From Cohnella luojiensis (GTDB lineage: Bacteria; Bacillota; Bacilli; Paenibacillales; Paenibacillaceae), in assembly GCF_004564235.1 (NCBI RefSeq), contig NZ_SOMN01000003.1, positions 62,001 to 126,000 on the forward strand: a DNA stretch of 64,000 bases. Direction: 5' to 3'. Positions 7,581-16,341 of the stretch are shown piece after piece. Below the pieces are notes generated by a model. The model had not been told where the DNA came from and made no database searches. It saw nothing but the letters and a program-made list of their open reading frames with translations. The position numbers and the translations under genes are program-made. Position 1 is the first letter of the stretch. Each line of letters begins with the position of its first letter.

Positions 7581-8696
7581 ATGATTGTCGGATTACCGAG
7601 AGAAATCAAGAAACAGGAGTACCGCGTCGCGCTGACGCCTGCGGGATGCGAGATGATCGTTCGTCAAGGGCAGCAGGTCGTCGTTCAACGCGGGGCGGGG
7701 GAAGGCAGCGGTTTCGCGGATGAGGAATATGCGGTAGCAGGAGCCAAGCTTGTCAATGATGCTTCCGAAGTATGGGCATCGGCGGATATGATCGTTAAAG
7801 TAAAGGAGCCTCTGCCTGAGGAGTTCGGGTTTTTCCGCGAGGGTCAGATTATTTTCACGTACTTGCATCTAGCCGCCGCTCCCGATCTAGCAAGTGCCTT
7901 AATGGATAAGCGGGTTACGGCGATCGCTTACGAGACGATCCAAGCTCCGAATGGAAGTCTGCCCCTCCTGACTCCGATGAGCGAAGTGGCGGGTAGAATG
8001 TCCGTGCAGGAGGGTGCCAAATATTTGGAGGCTTTCCAAGGAGGAAGAGGAGTTCTGCTCGGCGGCGTGCCGGGAGTCCCGCCAGCGGAGGTTATTATCA
8101 TCGGCGGTGGAATCGTCGGGATGAACGCGGCGAAGATGGCGCTTGGAATGGGAGCGGAGGTCGTGGTTCTCGAGAAAAGCGGCGACCGTATGCGCTATTT
8201 GGACGACGTTTTCCAAGGCCGGCTTCGGACCCTGATGAGCAATCCGTATAATATCGCGCACGCGGTACGAAGAGCCGATCTGTTGATCGGAGCCGTACTC
8301 GTCCCAGGCGCCCGCGCTCCTCAGCTCGTTACGGAGGATATGGTCAAGACGATGAAAAAAGGTGCGGTCATCGTGGATGTTGCCGTTGATCAGGGAGGCT
8401 CCATCGCCACGATAGATCGTGCCACCACGCACGAGAATCCTATCTACGAGAAGCACGGAGTCATCCACTATGCCGTCGCCAACATGCCCGGAGCGGTTCC
8501 CCGCACCTCGACTTTGGCGCTTACGAACGTCACGATAGACTATATTTTACAGCTTGCTGCCAAAGGTTTCCGAGAAACGGTGAATTTCAATTCGATGCTG
8601 GCTTTGGGGGTTAATGCTTACCGAGGGTCGATTACCCATCCGCAGGTAGCAGGCGCCATCGGCTTGACATATACTCCGTTGGAGCACTTGTGGTGA
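7581..8696 (+). CDS. ald: Alanine dehydrogenase
   Basis: NAD-dependent L-alanine dehydrogenase of 371 residues, the usual length, interconverting alanine with pyruvate and ammonia; in Bacillus it feeds carbon metabolism during sporulation. Seen: N-terminal MIVGLPREIKKQEYRVALTP, catalytic Lys in VKVKEPLPEE (about residue 74), His in YLHLAA (about 95), the Rossmann IIGGGIVGMNAA (about 173-184) and a C-terminal GSITHPQVA. ATG is preceded by GGGAGGAA. It is divergent from the subtilase gene. Confidence 0.96.
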   Translation: MIVGLPREIKKQEYRVALTPAGCEMIVRQGQQVVVQRGAGEGSGFADEEYAVAGAKLVNDASEVWASADMIVKVKEPLPEEFGFFREGQIIFTYLHLAAAPDLASALMDKRVTAIAYETIQAPNGSLPLLTPMSEVAGRMSVQEGAKYLEAFQGGRGVLLGGVPGVPPAEVIIIGGGIVGMNAAKMALGMGAEVVVLEKSGDRMRYLDDVFQGRLRTLMSNPYNIAHAVRRADLLIGAVLVPGARAPQLVTEDMVKTMKKGAVIVDVAVDQGGSIATIDRATTHENPIYEKHGVIHYAVANMPGAVPRTSTLALTNVTIDYILQLAAKGFRETVNFNSMLALGVNAYRGSITHPQVAGAIGLTYTPLEHLW

Positions 8697-8766
8697 AATG
8701 ATGACATGAATAGCTTCCCTTCTTCATACGGATGAGTATGAGCAAGGACAAGAAGGGAGCGTTCCA

Positions 8767-9000
8767 ATGAAAAATCCTTTGGAAAAATGGTGGGAGCGTC
8801 TGCAGTTCACGCTCCTTTTTCTCGCGTTGACCGTATTCGTTCATGGTTTGTTCGGATGGTTTCATAGCTGGTTGCGGCCTTCCGACCCTTATAAGGTGCC
8901 CGAAGGTCGTGCCTCGAAAGTATTTCAGACGGGCGAAGGCGATGATCCGAACGGCTCTCCCGGAGACAGGCTGCGTCTGTTTTACTGGCTGGGAGAATGA
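8767..9000 (+). CDS. yqzK: YqzK-like protein (DUF4227), small membrane protein
   Basis: A 77-residue protein with one membrane segment (about residues 12-33, FTLLFLALTVFVHGLFGWF) and a polar tail ending FYWLGE. This matches the DUF4227/YqzK family, whose role is unknown. It is placed just before xerD, as in Bacillus, where it lies between fur and xerD. AAGGGAGC precedes the ATG. The spacing to xerD is 25 bases, so the two are probably cotranscribed. Confidence 0.75.
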   Translation: MKNPLEKWWERLQFTLLFLALTVFVHGLFGWFHSWLRPSDPYKVPEGRASKVFQTGEGDDPNGSPGDRLRLFYWLGE

Positions 9001-9025
9001 AGAGAGCGGGAGGAAGGTAATCACG

Positions 9026-9922
9026 ATGGTATTGAGAGACTGGCTGCATTCCTATCTCATCTATATGGTGGGAGAACGAGGAGTTTCTCGGAACACGGAG
9101 CAGAGCTACTTCAGCGATTTGTCGGATTTCATTCGGTTTCTTGAATCGAATCAAGTGAGTCAAACGAGCGAGCTTCGTGCTCATCATATAACCGCTTATC
9201 TGAACGACTTGCGCAAGGAAGGCCGCACGACGGCTACGATAACGCGCAGGATCGTGTCCATTCGTTCCTTGTGCAAATATTTAACGATACAGAGGGCAGT
9301 GGATTATAACCCGGCCATCCAGTTGGAGTCGCCTAAGGCCGAGAAAAAGCCGCCGATAAGCGTCAAAGCCAACGATTTGGACAAACTGCTAGCATTGCCG
9401 GACGTAAGCGACGGTTTCGGATTAAGGGATCGGGCCATGCTTGAATTGCTGTACGCGACCGGCTTGCGGGTAACGGAGTTGATCTCGCTCGACATCGAGC
9501 ATGTTAGACTGGACATGGGATTTTTGCTATGCTTGGGATCTGGGGGACGTGAACGCATGGTTCCGATCGGGGCACACGGCACACAATGGGTAACTAAGTA
9601 CTTAGAAGATGCAAGGCCAAGCGCAGCTAACCCGGACAAGCCCGATTCCGCGCTATTCTTAAACCATTTGGGTACGAGGCTAACGCGCCAAGGCTTCTGG
9701 AAGCTGATGAAAAAATACGCGGACCGTCTGGGAATGGACATCACGCCGCATACCTTGCGTCACTCCTTCGCGACTCATTTGCTGGATAACGGTGCGGATA
9801 TTCGCGCGGTGCAGGAAATGCTCGGACATTCCGACCCGTCGACGACCTCGATGTACCAGTCCTCCGTGAAACCAAAGATCAAAGAGATCTATGAACGCAA
9901 TCATCCAAGAGCTCGAACTTGA
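9026..9922 (+). CDS. xerD: Site-specific tyrosine recombinase XerD
   Basis: A 298-residue tyrosine recombinase that, with XerC, resolves chromosome dimers at dif during division. It has an N-terminal SAM-like core-binding domain and a C-terminal catalytic domain with Arg (ATGLRVTEL), [21 protein letters not shown] and the nucleophile Tyr in TSMYQ. Start ATG 9026 is preceded by GGGAGGAAGG; the long frame from 8843 runs back through yqzK and is not used. Synteny (yqzK-xerD-deoB) supports XerD over XerC. Confidence 0.95.
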   Translation: MVLRDWLHSYLIYMVGERGVSRNTEQSYFSDLSDFIRFLESNQVSQTSELRAHHITAYLNDLRKEGRTTATITRRIVSIRSLCKYLTIQRAVDYNPAIQLESPKAEKKPPISVKANDLDKLLALPDVSDGFGLRDRAMLELLYATGLRVTELISLDIEHVRLDMGFLLCLGSGGRERMVPIGAHGTQWVTKYLEDARPSAANPDKPDSALFLNHLGTRLTRQGFWKLMKKYADRLGMDITPHTLRHSFATHLLDNGADIRAVQEMLGHSDPSTTSMYQSSVKPKIKEIYERNHPRART

Positions 9923-9954
9923 CCGAGCGACGAATGACAGAGAGGAACAACCCT

Positions 9955-11130
9955 ATGGCTTATCGGAAAATTACGGTTATTGTTTTGGATAGCGTCGGGA
10001 TCGGCGAATTGCCGGACGCCGAGCAGTATGGGGATAAAGGCGCTCATACTTTGGGCCATATCGTGGAGAAGGTCGAAGGGTTTGCATTGCCTAACTTACG
10101 CAAGCTGGGACTTGGGAACATCGCCCCGCTCGGGGATTGGAAGCCGGAGCCTTCGGTGCAAGGATACCATGGGAAAATGGCGGAAGTATCCGTAGGCAAG
10201 GACACGATGACCGGTCACTGGGAACTAACCGGCCTTCGCATTGATACTCCGTTCCGTACGTTTCCAGACGGATTTCCTAAAGAGCTTCTGACGGAGTTCG
10301 AAAACTTGACGGGGAGATCGGTCATCGGCAACAAGCCGGCTTCCGGTACGGAAATCTTGGACGAGCTCGGCGAGGAGCAGATGAAGACCGGTTCGTGGAT
10401 CGTCTACACGTCGGCTGACAGCGTGTTCCAGCTTGCGGCGCACGAGGAAGTCATTCCGTTGGAAGAGCTATATAACGCTTGCCGCATTGCACGCAGGCTT
10501 ACGATGAAGGATGAGTTTTCCGTAGGCAGAGTCATCGCTCGTCCTTACATCGGAGAGCCCGGAGCTTTCAAACGGACGTCGAACCGTCATGATTATGCCG
10601 TTAAGCCGCCGCAGCCTACGTTGCTGAACGCCCTAGAAGCTAAGGGCTTAGACGTCGTTGCAGTCGGCAAGATCAACGACATATTCAGCGGAGAAGGCAT
10701 TACCCGGTCCACTTCGACGAAAAGCAACGCGGATGGCATAGCCGTCACTTTGAAGGAAATGCAAGCGGATTTTCACGGCTTCCTGTTCACGAATTTGGTG
10801 GACTTCGACTCCTTGTACGGGCATCGGCGGGATCCGGAAGGCTATGGAAGAGCGCTTGAGGAATTCGACCGGGCTCTTCCCGATCTTATGGGTGCCATGA
10901 AAGCCGACGAATTATTGATCATCACGGCAGACCATGGCAATGACCCGATTCATGCAGGCACCGATCATACTCGGGAGTTCGTTCCGCTATTAATTTGGAG
11001 CCCCGGACTTACCGGTGAAGGGAAATTGGCCGATAGGGCTAGTTTTGCGGATTTAGCGGCGACGATCGCCGAGAATTTCGGGGCAAATTTCTCCACTCAC
11101 GGAAAGAGCTTTCTTGAATTATTGAAGTAA
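9955..11130 (+). CDS. deoB: Phosphopentomutase
   Basis: A 391-residue metalloenzyme of the alkaline phosphatase superfamily converting (deoxy)ribose 1-phosphate to the 5-phosphate in nucleoside breakdown. Seen: first metal Asp in [12 protein letters not shown], the phospho-acceptor Thr in [10 protein letters not shown] (about residue 85), and the ligand cluster DHGNDP and HTREFVP near the C terminus. ATG 9955 (MAYRKITV) is preceded by AGAGGAAC; upstream in-frame starts at 9919 (TTG) and 9934 lie over the xerD end and fit family length less well. Followed by punA in the same operon. Confidence 0.95.
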   Translation: MAYRKITVIVLDSVGIGELPDAEQYGDKGAHTLGHIVEKVEGFALPNLRKLGLGNIAPLGDWKPEPSVQGYHGKMAEVSVGKDTMTGHWELTGLRIDTPFRTFPDGFPKELLTEFENLTGRSVIGNKPASGTEILDELGEEQMKTGSWIVYTSADSVFQLAAHEEVIPLEELYNACRIARRLTMKDEFSVGRVIARPYIGEPGAFKRTSNRHDYAVKPPQPTLLNALEAKGLDVVAVGKINDIFSGEGITRSTSTKSNADGIAVTLKEMQADFHGFLFTNLVDFDSLYGHRRDPEGYGRALEEFDRALPDLMGAMKADELLIITADHGNDPIHAGTDHTREFVPLLIWSPGLTGEGKLADRASFADLAATIAENFGANFSTHGKSFLELLK

Positions 11131-11159
11131 AACGAAATGATTGCAGAGGAGAGATTGGA

Positions 11160-11987
11160 ATGGCATACGTAACTTCGAAAGCGATTATTGAGGAAGCTGC
11201 GGCGTTTATCCGCTCCACGACGGACGTTCGCCCGGAGATCGGCCTTATTCTAGGTTCGGGACTTGGCGTGCTCGGAGATGAGCTGGAGGACGCGGTTACG
11301 ATCCCTTACGAAGATATTCCGCATTTTCCCGTTTCCACGGTAGAAGGACACGCAGGGGAATTGTTGATCGGTAAGCTGCAAGGCCGCAGCGTAGTGCTCA
11401 TGCGTGGACGCTTCCATATGTACGAAGGGTATGAGCCGGAGCGCACCGCATTGCCGGTGCGCGTAATGAAGGCGCTTGGCGTTACTAAGCTGCTCGTAAC
11501 GAATGCCGCCGGCGGAGTGAATCTGGATTATGAACCGGGCAATTTAATGCTGATCTCCGATCATATCAACCTTACGGGTCGCAACCCGCTTGTCGGACCG
11601 AACGATAACGCGTTAGGCGTTCGGTTTCCCGATATGTCCGACGCGTATAGCCCGAGACTCCGCAAGATTGCCAAGGATACCGCTGCCGAGCTAGGCTTCT
11701 CCGTTCAGGAAGGAGTCTATGTCGGACTACTCGGACCGAACTATGAAACTCCGGCGGAGATCCGCATGCTCCGAACGCTCGGAGTCGACGCGGTCGGAAT
11801 GTCCACCGTCTCGGAGGTTATCGTAGCGAGGCATTCCGGAATCGAAGTGCTAGGAATCTCTTGCATTAGCAACATGGCCGCCGGTATCCTGGATCAGCCG
11901 CTCTCCCACGAAGAGGTCATGGAAACGACCGAGCTCGTGAAGGAGCAGTTCCTTTCCCTCGTGCTCACGGTCATTCCGAAAATGTAA
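11160..11987 (+). CDS. punA: Purine nucleoside phosphorylase
   Basis: A 275-residue trimeric-type (PNP-I) phosphorylase that splits purine nucleosides with phosphate, yielding the pentose 1-phosphate used by DeoB. Seen: GLILGSGLG (about residues 28-36), FPVSTVEGHAG, RFHMYEGY, TNAAGGVN, GPNYETPAE and GMSTVSEV, all hallmarks of the family. AGAGGAGA precedes the ATG by 7 bases. It ends at a strong terminator. Confidence 0.95.
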   Translation: MAYVTSKAIIEEAAAFIRSTTDVRPEIGLILGSGLGVLGDELEDAVTIPYEDIPHFPVSTVEGHAGELLIGKLQGRSVVLMRGRFHMYEGYEPERTALPVRVMKALGVTKLLVTNAAGGVNLDYEPGNLMLISDHINLTGRNPLVGPNDNALGVRFPDMSDAYSPRLRKIAKDTAAELGFSVQEGVYVGLLGPNYETPAEIRMLRTLGVDAVGMSTVSEVIVARHSGIEVLGISCISNMAAGILDQPLSHEEVMETTELVKEQFLSLVLTVIPKM

Positions 11988-11999
11988 AAGCTTAAATAA

Positions 12000-12040
12000 G
12001 AAACGGAGCGCGCACCTCTGTGTGCGACTCCGTTTTTTGT
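12000..12040 (+). terminator. Intrinsic terminator of xerD-deoB-punA
   Basis: AACGGAG-GCGCAC pairs with GTGTGC-ACTCCGTT around a short CTCT loop, followed by six T. Confidence 0.88.
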
Positions 12041-12146
12041 TATGTAATTGTCCCCCTCACCCTTGGAATATTTTTCATCCCGAAGGGACAAACTAATGGG
12101 AAGACAAACCTTGGCCGTTATGCGGCCGCAGGAGGGGGAGCCACTT

Positions 12147-13355
12147 TTGGAAGGTAAAGAAACGCATAGAAAAGGAATTCGCACATTAGCAGGGTTGCTA
12201 GCTTGGATGGTTACGGTCGCGTTGATGATTCCTACGGTCGCATGGGCGAAGGAGCCGGCACCGGGCAAGGCGGTTACGGATATGGCCCCAAGCGCAAAGT
12301 CCGCCATACTTATGGATGCGGACAGCGGAACGGTCATCTACCAGAAGAACAGCAACGCCGCATTGCCGCCCGCGAGCATCACGAAGATCATGACGATGCT
12401 GCTCGTGATGGAAGCCATCGACGAGGGAAGGCTTAAGCTAACCGACAAGGTGCAGGCGAGCGAATATGCGTCCTCCATGGGCGGTTCGCAAATCTTCTTG
12501 GAGCCTGGCGAGGAAATGTCCGTCGAGGAAATGCTGAAGGGCGTGGCGTTGGCCTCCGGCAACGATGCTTCCGTGGCGCTTGCGGAGAAGCTTGGCGGCA
12601 GCGAGCAACAATTCGTCGCGATGATGAACGAGAAGGCCGAACTGCTTGGCATGAAGAATACGAAGTTCGTGAATTGCAACGGTCTTCCGGCTGAAGGCCA
12701 CGTTTCCTCCGCGCACGATATCGCTATCATGTCGCGGGAACTGCTTAAATACGAAGGCATCACGAAGTATACGGGACTCTATCAGGACTACTTGCGCAAG
12801 GGGAGTCCCAAGCCATTCTGGCTCGTTAACACGAACAAGCTTGTCAGGTTCTATAGCGGCGCGGACGGTTTGAAAACCGGCTTTACGAGCGAAGCGAAGT
12901 TCTGCTTGTCGGCGACTGCCAGAAGGGATAACCTGCGATTGATCGCGGTGGTGATGGGCGAGCCGAATACGAAGACCCGCAATGCCGAGGTTTCGCATCT
13001 ATTCGACTATGCTTTCGCACAGTATACGAACGTTCCGATTTACAAGAAGGGCGATCCGATCGGGACGCTTTCGGTAGAAAAAGGCAAAGTGGACCGCATC
13101 CCGTTAACTGCGAAGCATTCTTATAGCATTTTGCTTAAGAAGGGTGATGCAGGCAAGGGCATTCGTCACGAGCTCGTGCTCGATCCGAACGTGAAGGCGC
13201 CGATAGAGATCGGTCAACCAATCGGTAAGCTGGTCGTCTTCCGCGGCGCGGACGTTCTGACCGAATTTCCGGTGGAATCGCCGATGGCGGTCGGTCGGGC
13301 AGGCTGGTGGACTTTGCTCCGCAGAACGACAGGACACTTGTTCTTGTCCGATTAA
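12147..13355 (+). CDS. dacF: D-alanyl-D-alanine carboxypeptidase (DacF-type PBP)
   Basis: Secreted, membrane-tethered PBP of 402 residues that trims the terminal D-Ala from peptidoglycan stem peptides; in Bacillus DacF acts in the forespore and tunes cortex cross-linking. Catalytic motifs: SxxK in PASITKIMT, SGN in ASGNDAS, KTG in GLKTGFTS. A signal peptide spans about residues 8-35 (LAGLLAWMVTVALMI...AWA). I favour the TTG at 12147 because AGGAGGGGG lies 8-9 bases upstream and it puts the basic n-region at the front; in-frame ATGs at 12096 and 12120 are alternatives. It precedes the spoIIA operon, as in Bacillus. Confidence 0.9.
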   Translation: MEGKETHRKGIRTLAGLLAWMVTVALMIPTVAWAKEPAPGKAVTDMAPSAKSAILMDADSGTVIYQKNSNAALPPASITKIMTMLLVMEAIDEGRLKLTDKVQASEYASSMGGSQIFLEPGEEMSVEEMLKGVALASGNDASVALAEKLGGSEQQFVAMMNEKAELLGMKNTKFVNCNGLPAEGHVSSAHDIAIMSRELLKYEGITKYTGLYQDYLRKGSPKPFWLVNTNKLVRFYSGADGLKTGFTSEAKFCLSATARRDNLRLIAVVMGEPNTKTRNAEVSHLFDYAFAQYTNVPIYKKGDPIGTLSVEKGKVDRIPLTAKHSYSILLKKGDAGKGIRHELVLDPNVKAPIEIGQPIGKLVVFRGADVLTEFPVESPMAVGRAGWWTLLRRTTGHLFLSD

Positions 13356-13406
13356 CGGTTGGCAAGGGCGGATGGACGGAGTTTTCGTCGCCGCCTCTTT
13401 GCCTTG

Positions 13407-13445
13407 TTTTGTCGATTTGGGCAACGTTACTTCTAGTTTTGTCGG
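13407..13445 (+). promoter_or_regulatory. Two Spo0A-box-like sites before spoIIA
   Basis: TTTTGTCGA (13407-13415) and TTTTGTCGG (13437-13445) resemble the TGTCGAA core bound by phosphorylated Spo0A. They sit just upstream of a sigma-H-like promoter, as in the spoIIA control region of Bacillus. Weak individually; the context raises their value. Confidence 0.5.
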
Positions 13446-13448
13446 GGG

Positions 13449-13478
13449 GCAGGAATGGGAGAGCCTCTCGTAGAATTG
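13449..13478 (+). promoter_or_regulatory. Candidate sigma-H promoter of the spoIIA (sigF) operon
   Basis: GCAGGAATG at 13449-13457 and GTAGAATTG at 13470-13478, separated by 12 bases, fit the sigma-H consensus RNAGGAWWW and RNNGAATWW closely. The site lies 88 bases before the spoIIAA start. Confidence 0.65.
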
Positions 13479-13565
13479 GTGACGATGCAACCATGAGCAT
13501 ATCGCTCTTGCGGTATAGCAGGCGTGACGGGTTATATCCGCACGATTGGGGAAGGGGAAATGGGC

Positions 13566-13919
13566 ATGAGCTTACAGGTCGAGCTGGAGCAGCACCGCAA
13601 TGTACTGATAGTCCGTCTGAGAGGAGAATTGGACCATCATACGGCGGACATCGTCCGGTTCAAGATGGAGGACGCGATTCTAAGAGGCAGATGCGACCAT
13701 GTCGTGCTAAGCCTGAAGGACTTGCAATTCATGGACAGCTCGGGGCTTGGCGTCATTCTCGGGCGGTATAAGCTTGTTAAGAGCCGCGGCGGCAAAATGG
13801 TCGTGTGCGACACGCAAGCCAGCGTGAAACGTTTATTCGAATTGTCGGGGCTGTTCAAGATTTTATCCTTTTACGAAACTGAGCGTTCGGCTGTTGCCAG
13901 TCTGGAGGTCGTCTCATGA
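13566..13919 (+). CDS. spoIIAA: Anti-sigma F factor antagonist SpoIIAA
   Basis: A 117-residue STAS-domain protein. When dephosphorylated by SpoIIE in the forespore it binds SpoIIAB and frees sigma-F. Seen: [10 protein letters not shown] (about residues 18-27), the phosphorylated Ser in [14 protein letters not shown] (about 56-69) and [11 protein letters not shown] near the C terminus, all nearly identical to B. subtilis. The start MSLQVEL at 13566 is set by AAGGGG 10 bases upstream; ATG 13560 and 13524 are in frame but less apt. Its stop overlaps the spoIIAB start (ATGA). Confidence 0.96.
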   Translation: MSLQVELEQHRNVLIVRLRGELDHHTADIVRFKMEDAILRGRCDHVVLSLKDLQFMDSSGLGVILGRYKLVKSRGGKMVVCDTQASVKRLFELSGLFKILSFYETERSAVASLEVVS

Positions 13920-14362
13920 GCGGACACAATCATATGAAACTATCGTTCGCCAGCCGTTCGGAGAACGAGGCGTTCGCCAGGATTACGGTCGCCGCGTTCG
14001 TCACGCAGATGGATCCGACGTTGGAGCAGTTAGACGAGATCAAGACGGTCGTGTCCGAAGCGGTAACCAATGCCATCATCCACGGGTATAACGGGAGCGC
14101 GGAAGGCATAGTTAATGTTGAAGCCGAAATCGACGGGGATACGGTAACGCTCTCGATCAGCGACCAAGGCAGAGGCATTGAGGATTTGGAGCTGGCAAGG
14201 CAACCGCTGTTTACTTCCCGCCCTGAGCTAGAGCGTTCCGGTATGGGCTTCACCATCATGGAAAACTTCATGGACGAGTTCGACGTAGTCAGTTCGGAAG
14301 CGGGCGGGACATCGCTCAGAATGAAGAAGCGGATCGAATCGAAAAAAGCGCTGTTTAATTAA
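13916..14362 (+). CDS. spoIIAB: Anti-sigma F factor / SpoIIAA kinase SpoIIAB
   Basis: A 148-residue GHKL-type serine kinase that holds sigma-F inactive and phosphorylates SpoIIAA. The ATP fold is complete: N box [11 protein letters not shown] (about residues 48-58), G1 box SDQGRGIED (about 82-90) and G2 box [14 protein letters not shown] (about 107-120). It overlaps spoIIAA by 4 bases, giving the tight stoichiometry needed for partner switching, and is followed by sigF. Confidence 0.96.
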   Translation: MSGHNHMKLSFASRSENEAFARITVAAFVTQMDPTLEQLDEIKTVVSEAVTNAIIHGYNGSAEGIVNVEAEIDGDTVTLSISDQGRGIEDLELARQPLFTSRPELERSGMGFTIMENFMDEFDVVSSEAGGTSLRMKKRIESKKALFN

Positions 14363-14387
14363 AAACCGTGCGGCAGGGGTTGGAGGC

Positions 14388-15146
14388 ATGGACTCAGAAT
14401 GGAAACGATCGTCTCCGCCGGCTTACTTGGATGACAGTGAAGTGAAGCGCCTCATAGCGCTCAGTCAATCCGGAGATACGACCGCGCGGGATACGCTCGT
14501 AAATAGCAATATCAGATTGGTTTGGTCGGTCGTTCAACGGTTCTCGAACCGAGGGTACGACAGCGACGACCTTTTCCAGATCGGCTGTATCGGGCTGCTG
14601 AAGTCCGTCGACAAGTTCGATCTATCCTACGACGTGAAATTTTCCACCTACGCGGTCCCGATGATCATCGGAGAGATCCAGCGATTCCTTCGCGACGACG
14701 GCACCTTGAAAGTGAGCCGCTCGCTTAAGGAGATGGCCAACCGGGTCAGGAAGATCAAGGACGAACTATCCAAGCGCAACGGCCGCGCGCCGACGATTAG
14801 CGAGGTAGCCGAGGAGCTTGGCGTTACGCCGGAAGAAATCGTGTTTGCCCAAGAAGCGAATAAACCGCCGGCCTCGATCCACGAGACGGTGTTCGAGAAC
14901 GACGGCGATCCGATTACTCTGATGGATCAGATTGCCGACGAATCGCAGGAACGATGGTTCGATAAGCTGGCGTTGACGGAAGCGATCCAAGGGTTGAGCG
15001 AACGCGAACGCCTAATCGTTTACCTTCGCTATTTCCGCGACCAAACCCAATCCGAAGTCGCGGGACGGCTGGGAATATCCCAAGTCCAAGTCAGCCGGCT
15101 GGAAAAGAAGATTCTGCAGAACATCAAAGATCAGATCGCGCAGTGA
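14388..15146 (+). CDS. sigF: RNA polymerase sigma-F factor
   Basis: The first forespore-specific sigma factor, 252 residues. Seen: region 2 (NSNIRLVWSVVQRF, DLFQIGCIGLLKSVDKFD, FSTYAVPMIIGEIQRFLRDD), region 3 (VSRSLKEMANRVRKI) and region 4 (LSERERLIVYLRYF, SEVAGRLGISQVQVSRLEKKIL). AGGGGTTGGAGG precedes the ATG. Third gene of the spoIIA operon, ended by a terminator 14 bases beyond the stop. Confidence 0.97.
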   Translation: MDSEWKRSSPPAYLDDSEVKRLIALSQSGDTTARDTLVNSNIRLVWSVVQRFSNRGYDSDDLFQIGCIGLLKSVDKFDLSYDVKFSTYAVPMIIGEIQRFLRDDGTLKVSRSLKEMANRVRKIKDELSKRNGRAPTISEVAEELGVTPEEIVFAQEANKPPASIHETVFENDGDPITLMDQIADESQERWFDKLALTEAIQGLSERERLIVYLRYFRDQTQSEVAGRLGISQVQVSRLEKKILQNIKDQIAQ

Positions 15147-15159
15147 ATAAGACCGTGTG

Positions 15160-15198
15160 AAAGCATGTTTCTCCCTAGCGAGAAGCATGCTTTTTTTT
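15160..15198 (+). terminator. Intrinsic terminator of the spoIIA operon
   Basis: AAGCATG...TCTC pairs with GAGA..CATGCTT around a short loop, followed by eight T. Confidence 0.88.
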
Positions 15199-15208
15199 GC
15201 GTTTTTCC

Positions 15209-15238
15209 GACTACATTAGACGGTTGTGCTCCATACTA
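15209..15238 (+). promoter_or_regulatory. Candidate sigma-G promoter of spoVAA
   Basis: A perfect -10 CATACTA (15232-15238), the forespore sigma-G motif, with GACTA (15209-15213, 4 of 5 against GHATR) 18 bases upstream; 31 bases before the spoVAA start. spoVA is a sigma-G operon in Bacillus. Confidence 0.6.
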
Positions 15239-15269
15239 AGCGAAATGCAGGCAGAGGAGGGAGGAACTG

Positions 15270-15923
15270 GTGGAGCTCTCTGGCAAGGAGGATTCTAAAG
15301 TCGTCTACGTACGGATGCGCCGCAGGGCGGTGGTTCGCCCTAGATCGATCGTCACCCTCGGGGACGTCGCACGGATCGTTACGGAAGATCATCTTCAGGA
15401 TCGCCTGAAAAAGCTGCCGCTGCATCATGTGACCGACAACGACGGCAACCTGCTTCTCATTGATATGCTGCAGGTCGTTAAGGCGATTCGCGAGGCGGAG
15501 CAGGGAATGATCATCGAGACTTTCGGCGAGCCGCACGTGTTGCTCGAGATTTCCCCGGCGGGCGAGGTAAAGCCGCGAAGGGTCGTGCTTGTCCTTGCAT
15601 GGTTGCTCCTGTTCTTCGGATCGGGGATGGCGATGTTGAATTTCCATGCCGACGTCAACATGCCCGCCGTGCAGCGTAGAATTACGGAGTTGATCACCGG
15701 GACTTCCAAGTCGCATCCATGGTTATTCCAAATTCCGTACTCCATCGGAGTCGGTATGGGAATGCTGTTATTCTTCAATCGGTTATTGCGTAAGCGGCTG
15801 AACGACGAGCCTAACCCTCTTGAAGTAGAGATGTTCATGTACCAGGAAAACGTAAATCACTACGTCATAACGGAAGAGTATCGCAAAAAACACGAGAACC
15901 GGGCGGGGGGAGACGGTGGTTGA
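15270..15923 (+). CDS. spoVAA: Stage V sporulation protein AA
   Basis: A 217-residue protein of the SpoVA machinery, which moves dipicolinic acid into the forespore and out at germination. The N-terminal 100 residues are soluble (VYVRMRRRAVVRP, VTLGDVARIV); two membrane segments follow (about residues 109-128 and 151-170). Start GTG 15270 is preceded by GGAGGGAGGA. The 3' end overlaps spoVAB by 8 bases. The precise role of SpoVAA is not settled. Confidence 0.9.
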   Translation: MELSGKEDSKVVYVRMRRRAVVRPRSIVTLGDVARIVTEDHLQDRLKKLPLHHVTDNDGNLLLIDMLQVVKAIREAEQGMIIETFGEPHVLLEISPAGEVKPRRVVLVLAWLLLFFGSGMAMLNFHADVNMPAVQRRITELITGTSKSHPWLFQIPYSIGVGMGMLLFFNRLLRKRLNDEPNPLEVEMFMYQENVNHYVITEEYRKKHENRAGGDGG

Positions 15924-16341
15924 GGTATGGCATGGCATTATGCTCGGAATCATCGGCCTGGCCGGCGGGTTCGCGGTAGGGAGCGCATTCGTCGCGCTGC
16001 TCATCGTGCTCGATCTTATCCCTAGGCTGGTCCAACTTACGAGGGCATATCGCCGTGCGTCTATTTTCGAATCGGGCATATTATCGGGAGCATTATATTG
16101 GAGCAGCGCGGACTTATTCGATTGGTCATTTCAACTTCCGGCCAACCTGCTGCTGCTTCCGGCTATTTTTCAAGGCTTATTCGTCGGAATGTTCGCAGCC
16201 GCGTTAACGGAAGTACTTAACGTTATACCGATCATATCCAGAAGGTTCAAGCTGAAGCCGTATCTACTGTCGTTGCTGATGGCCATGGTGTTCGGTAAGG
16301 TTGCGGGGTCTTTGGTGGACTGGATATGGCTACACCCTTAA
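15916..16341 (+). CDS. spoVAB: Stage V sporulation protein AB
   Basis: A 141-residue integral membrane protein with about four hydrophobic segments (about residues 5-35, 50-62, 74-100 and 112-135), matching SpoVAB. Start GTG 15916 lies inside the end of spoVAA. It is followed directly by a spoVAF-type gene; spoVAC, spoVAD and spoVAE, which come next in Bacillus, are absent here. Confidence 0.9.
   Translation: MVEVWHGIMLGIIGLAGGFAVGSAFVALLIVLDLIPRLVQLTRAYRRASIFESGILSGALYWSSADLFDWSFQLPANLLLLPAIFQGLFVGMFAAALTEVLNVIPIISRRFKLKPYLLSLLMAMVFGKVAGSLVDWIWLHP

Noticed and set aside
8738..8770. Ten-codon frame before yqzK
   Set aside because: Too short, and it overlaps the ribosome site and start of yqzK; no sign of a real leader peptide.
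8843..9025. Upstream extension of xerD
   Set aside because: It overlaps yqzK out of frame; a clear ribosome site precedes ATG 9026 and the shorter length fits the family.
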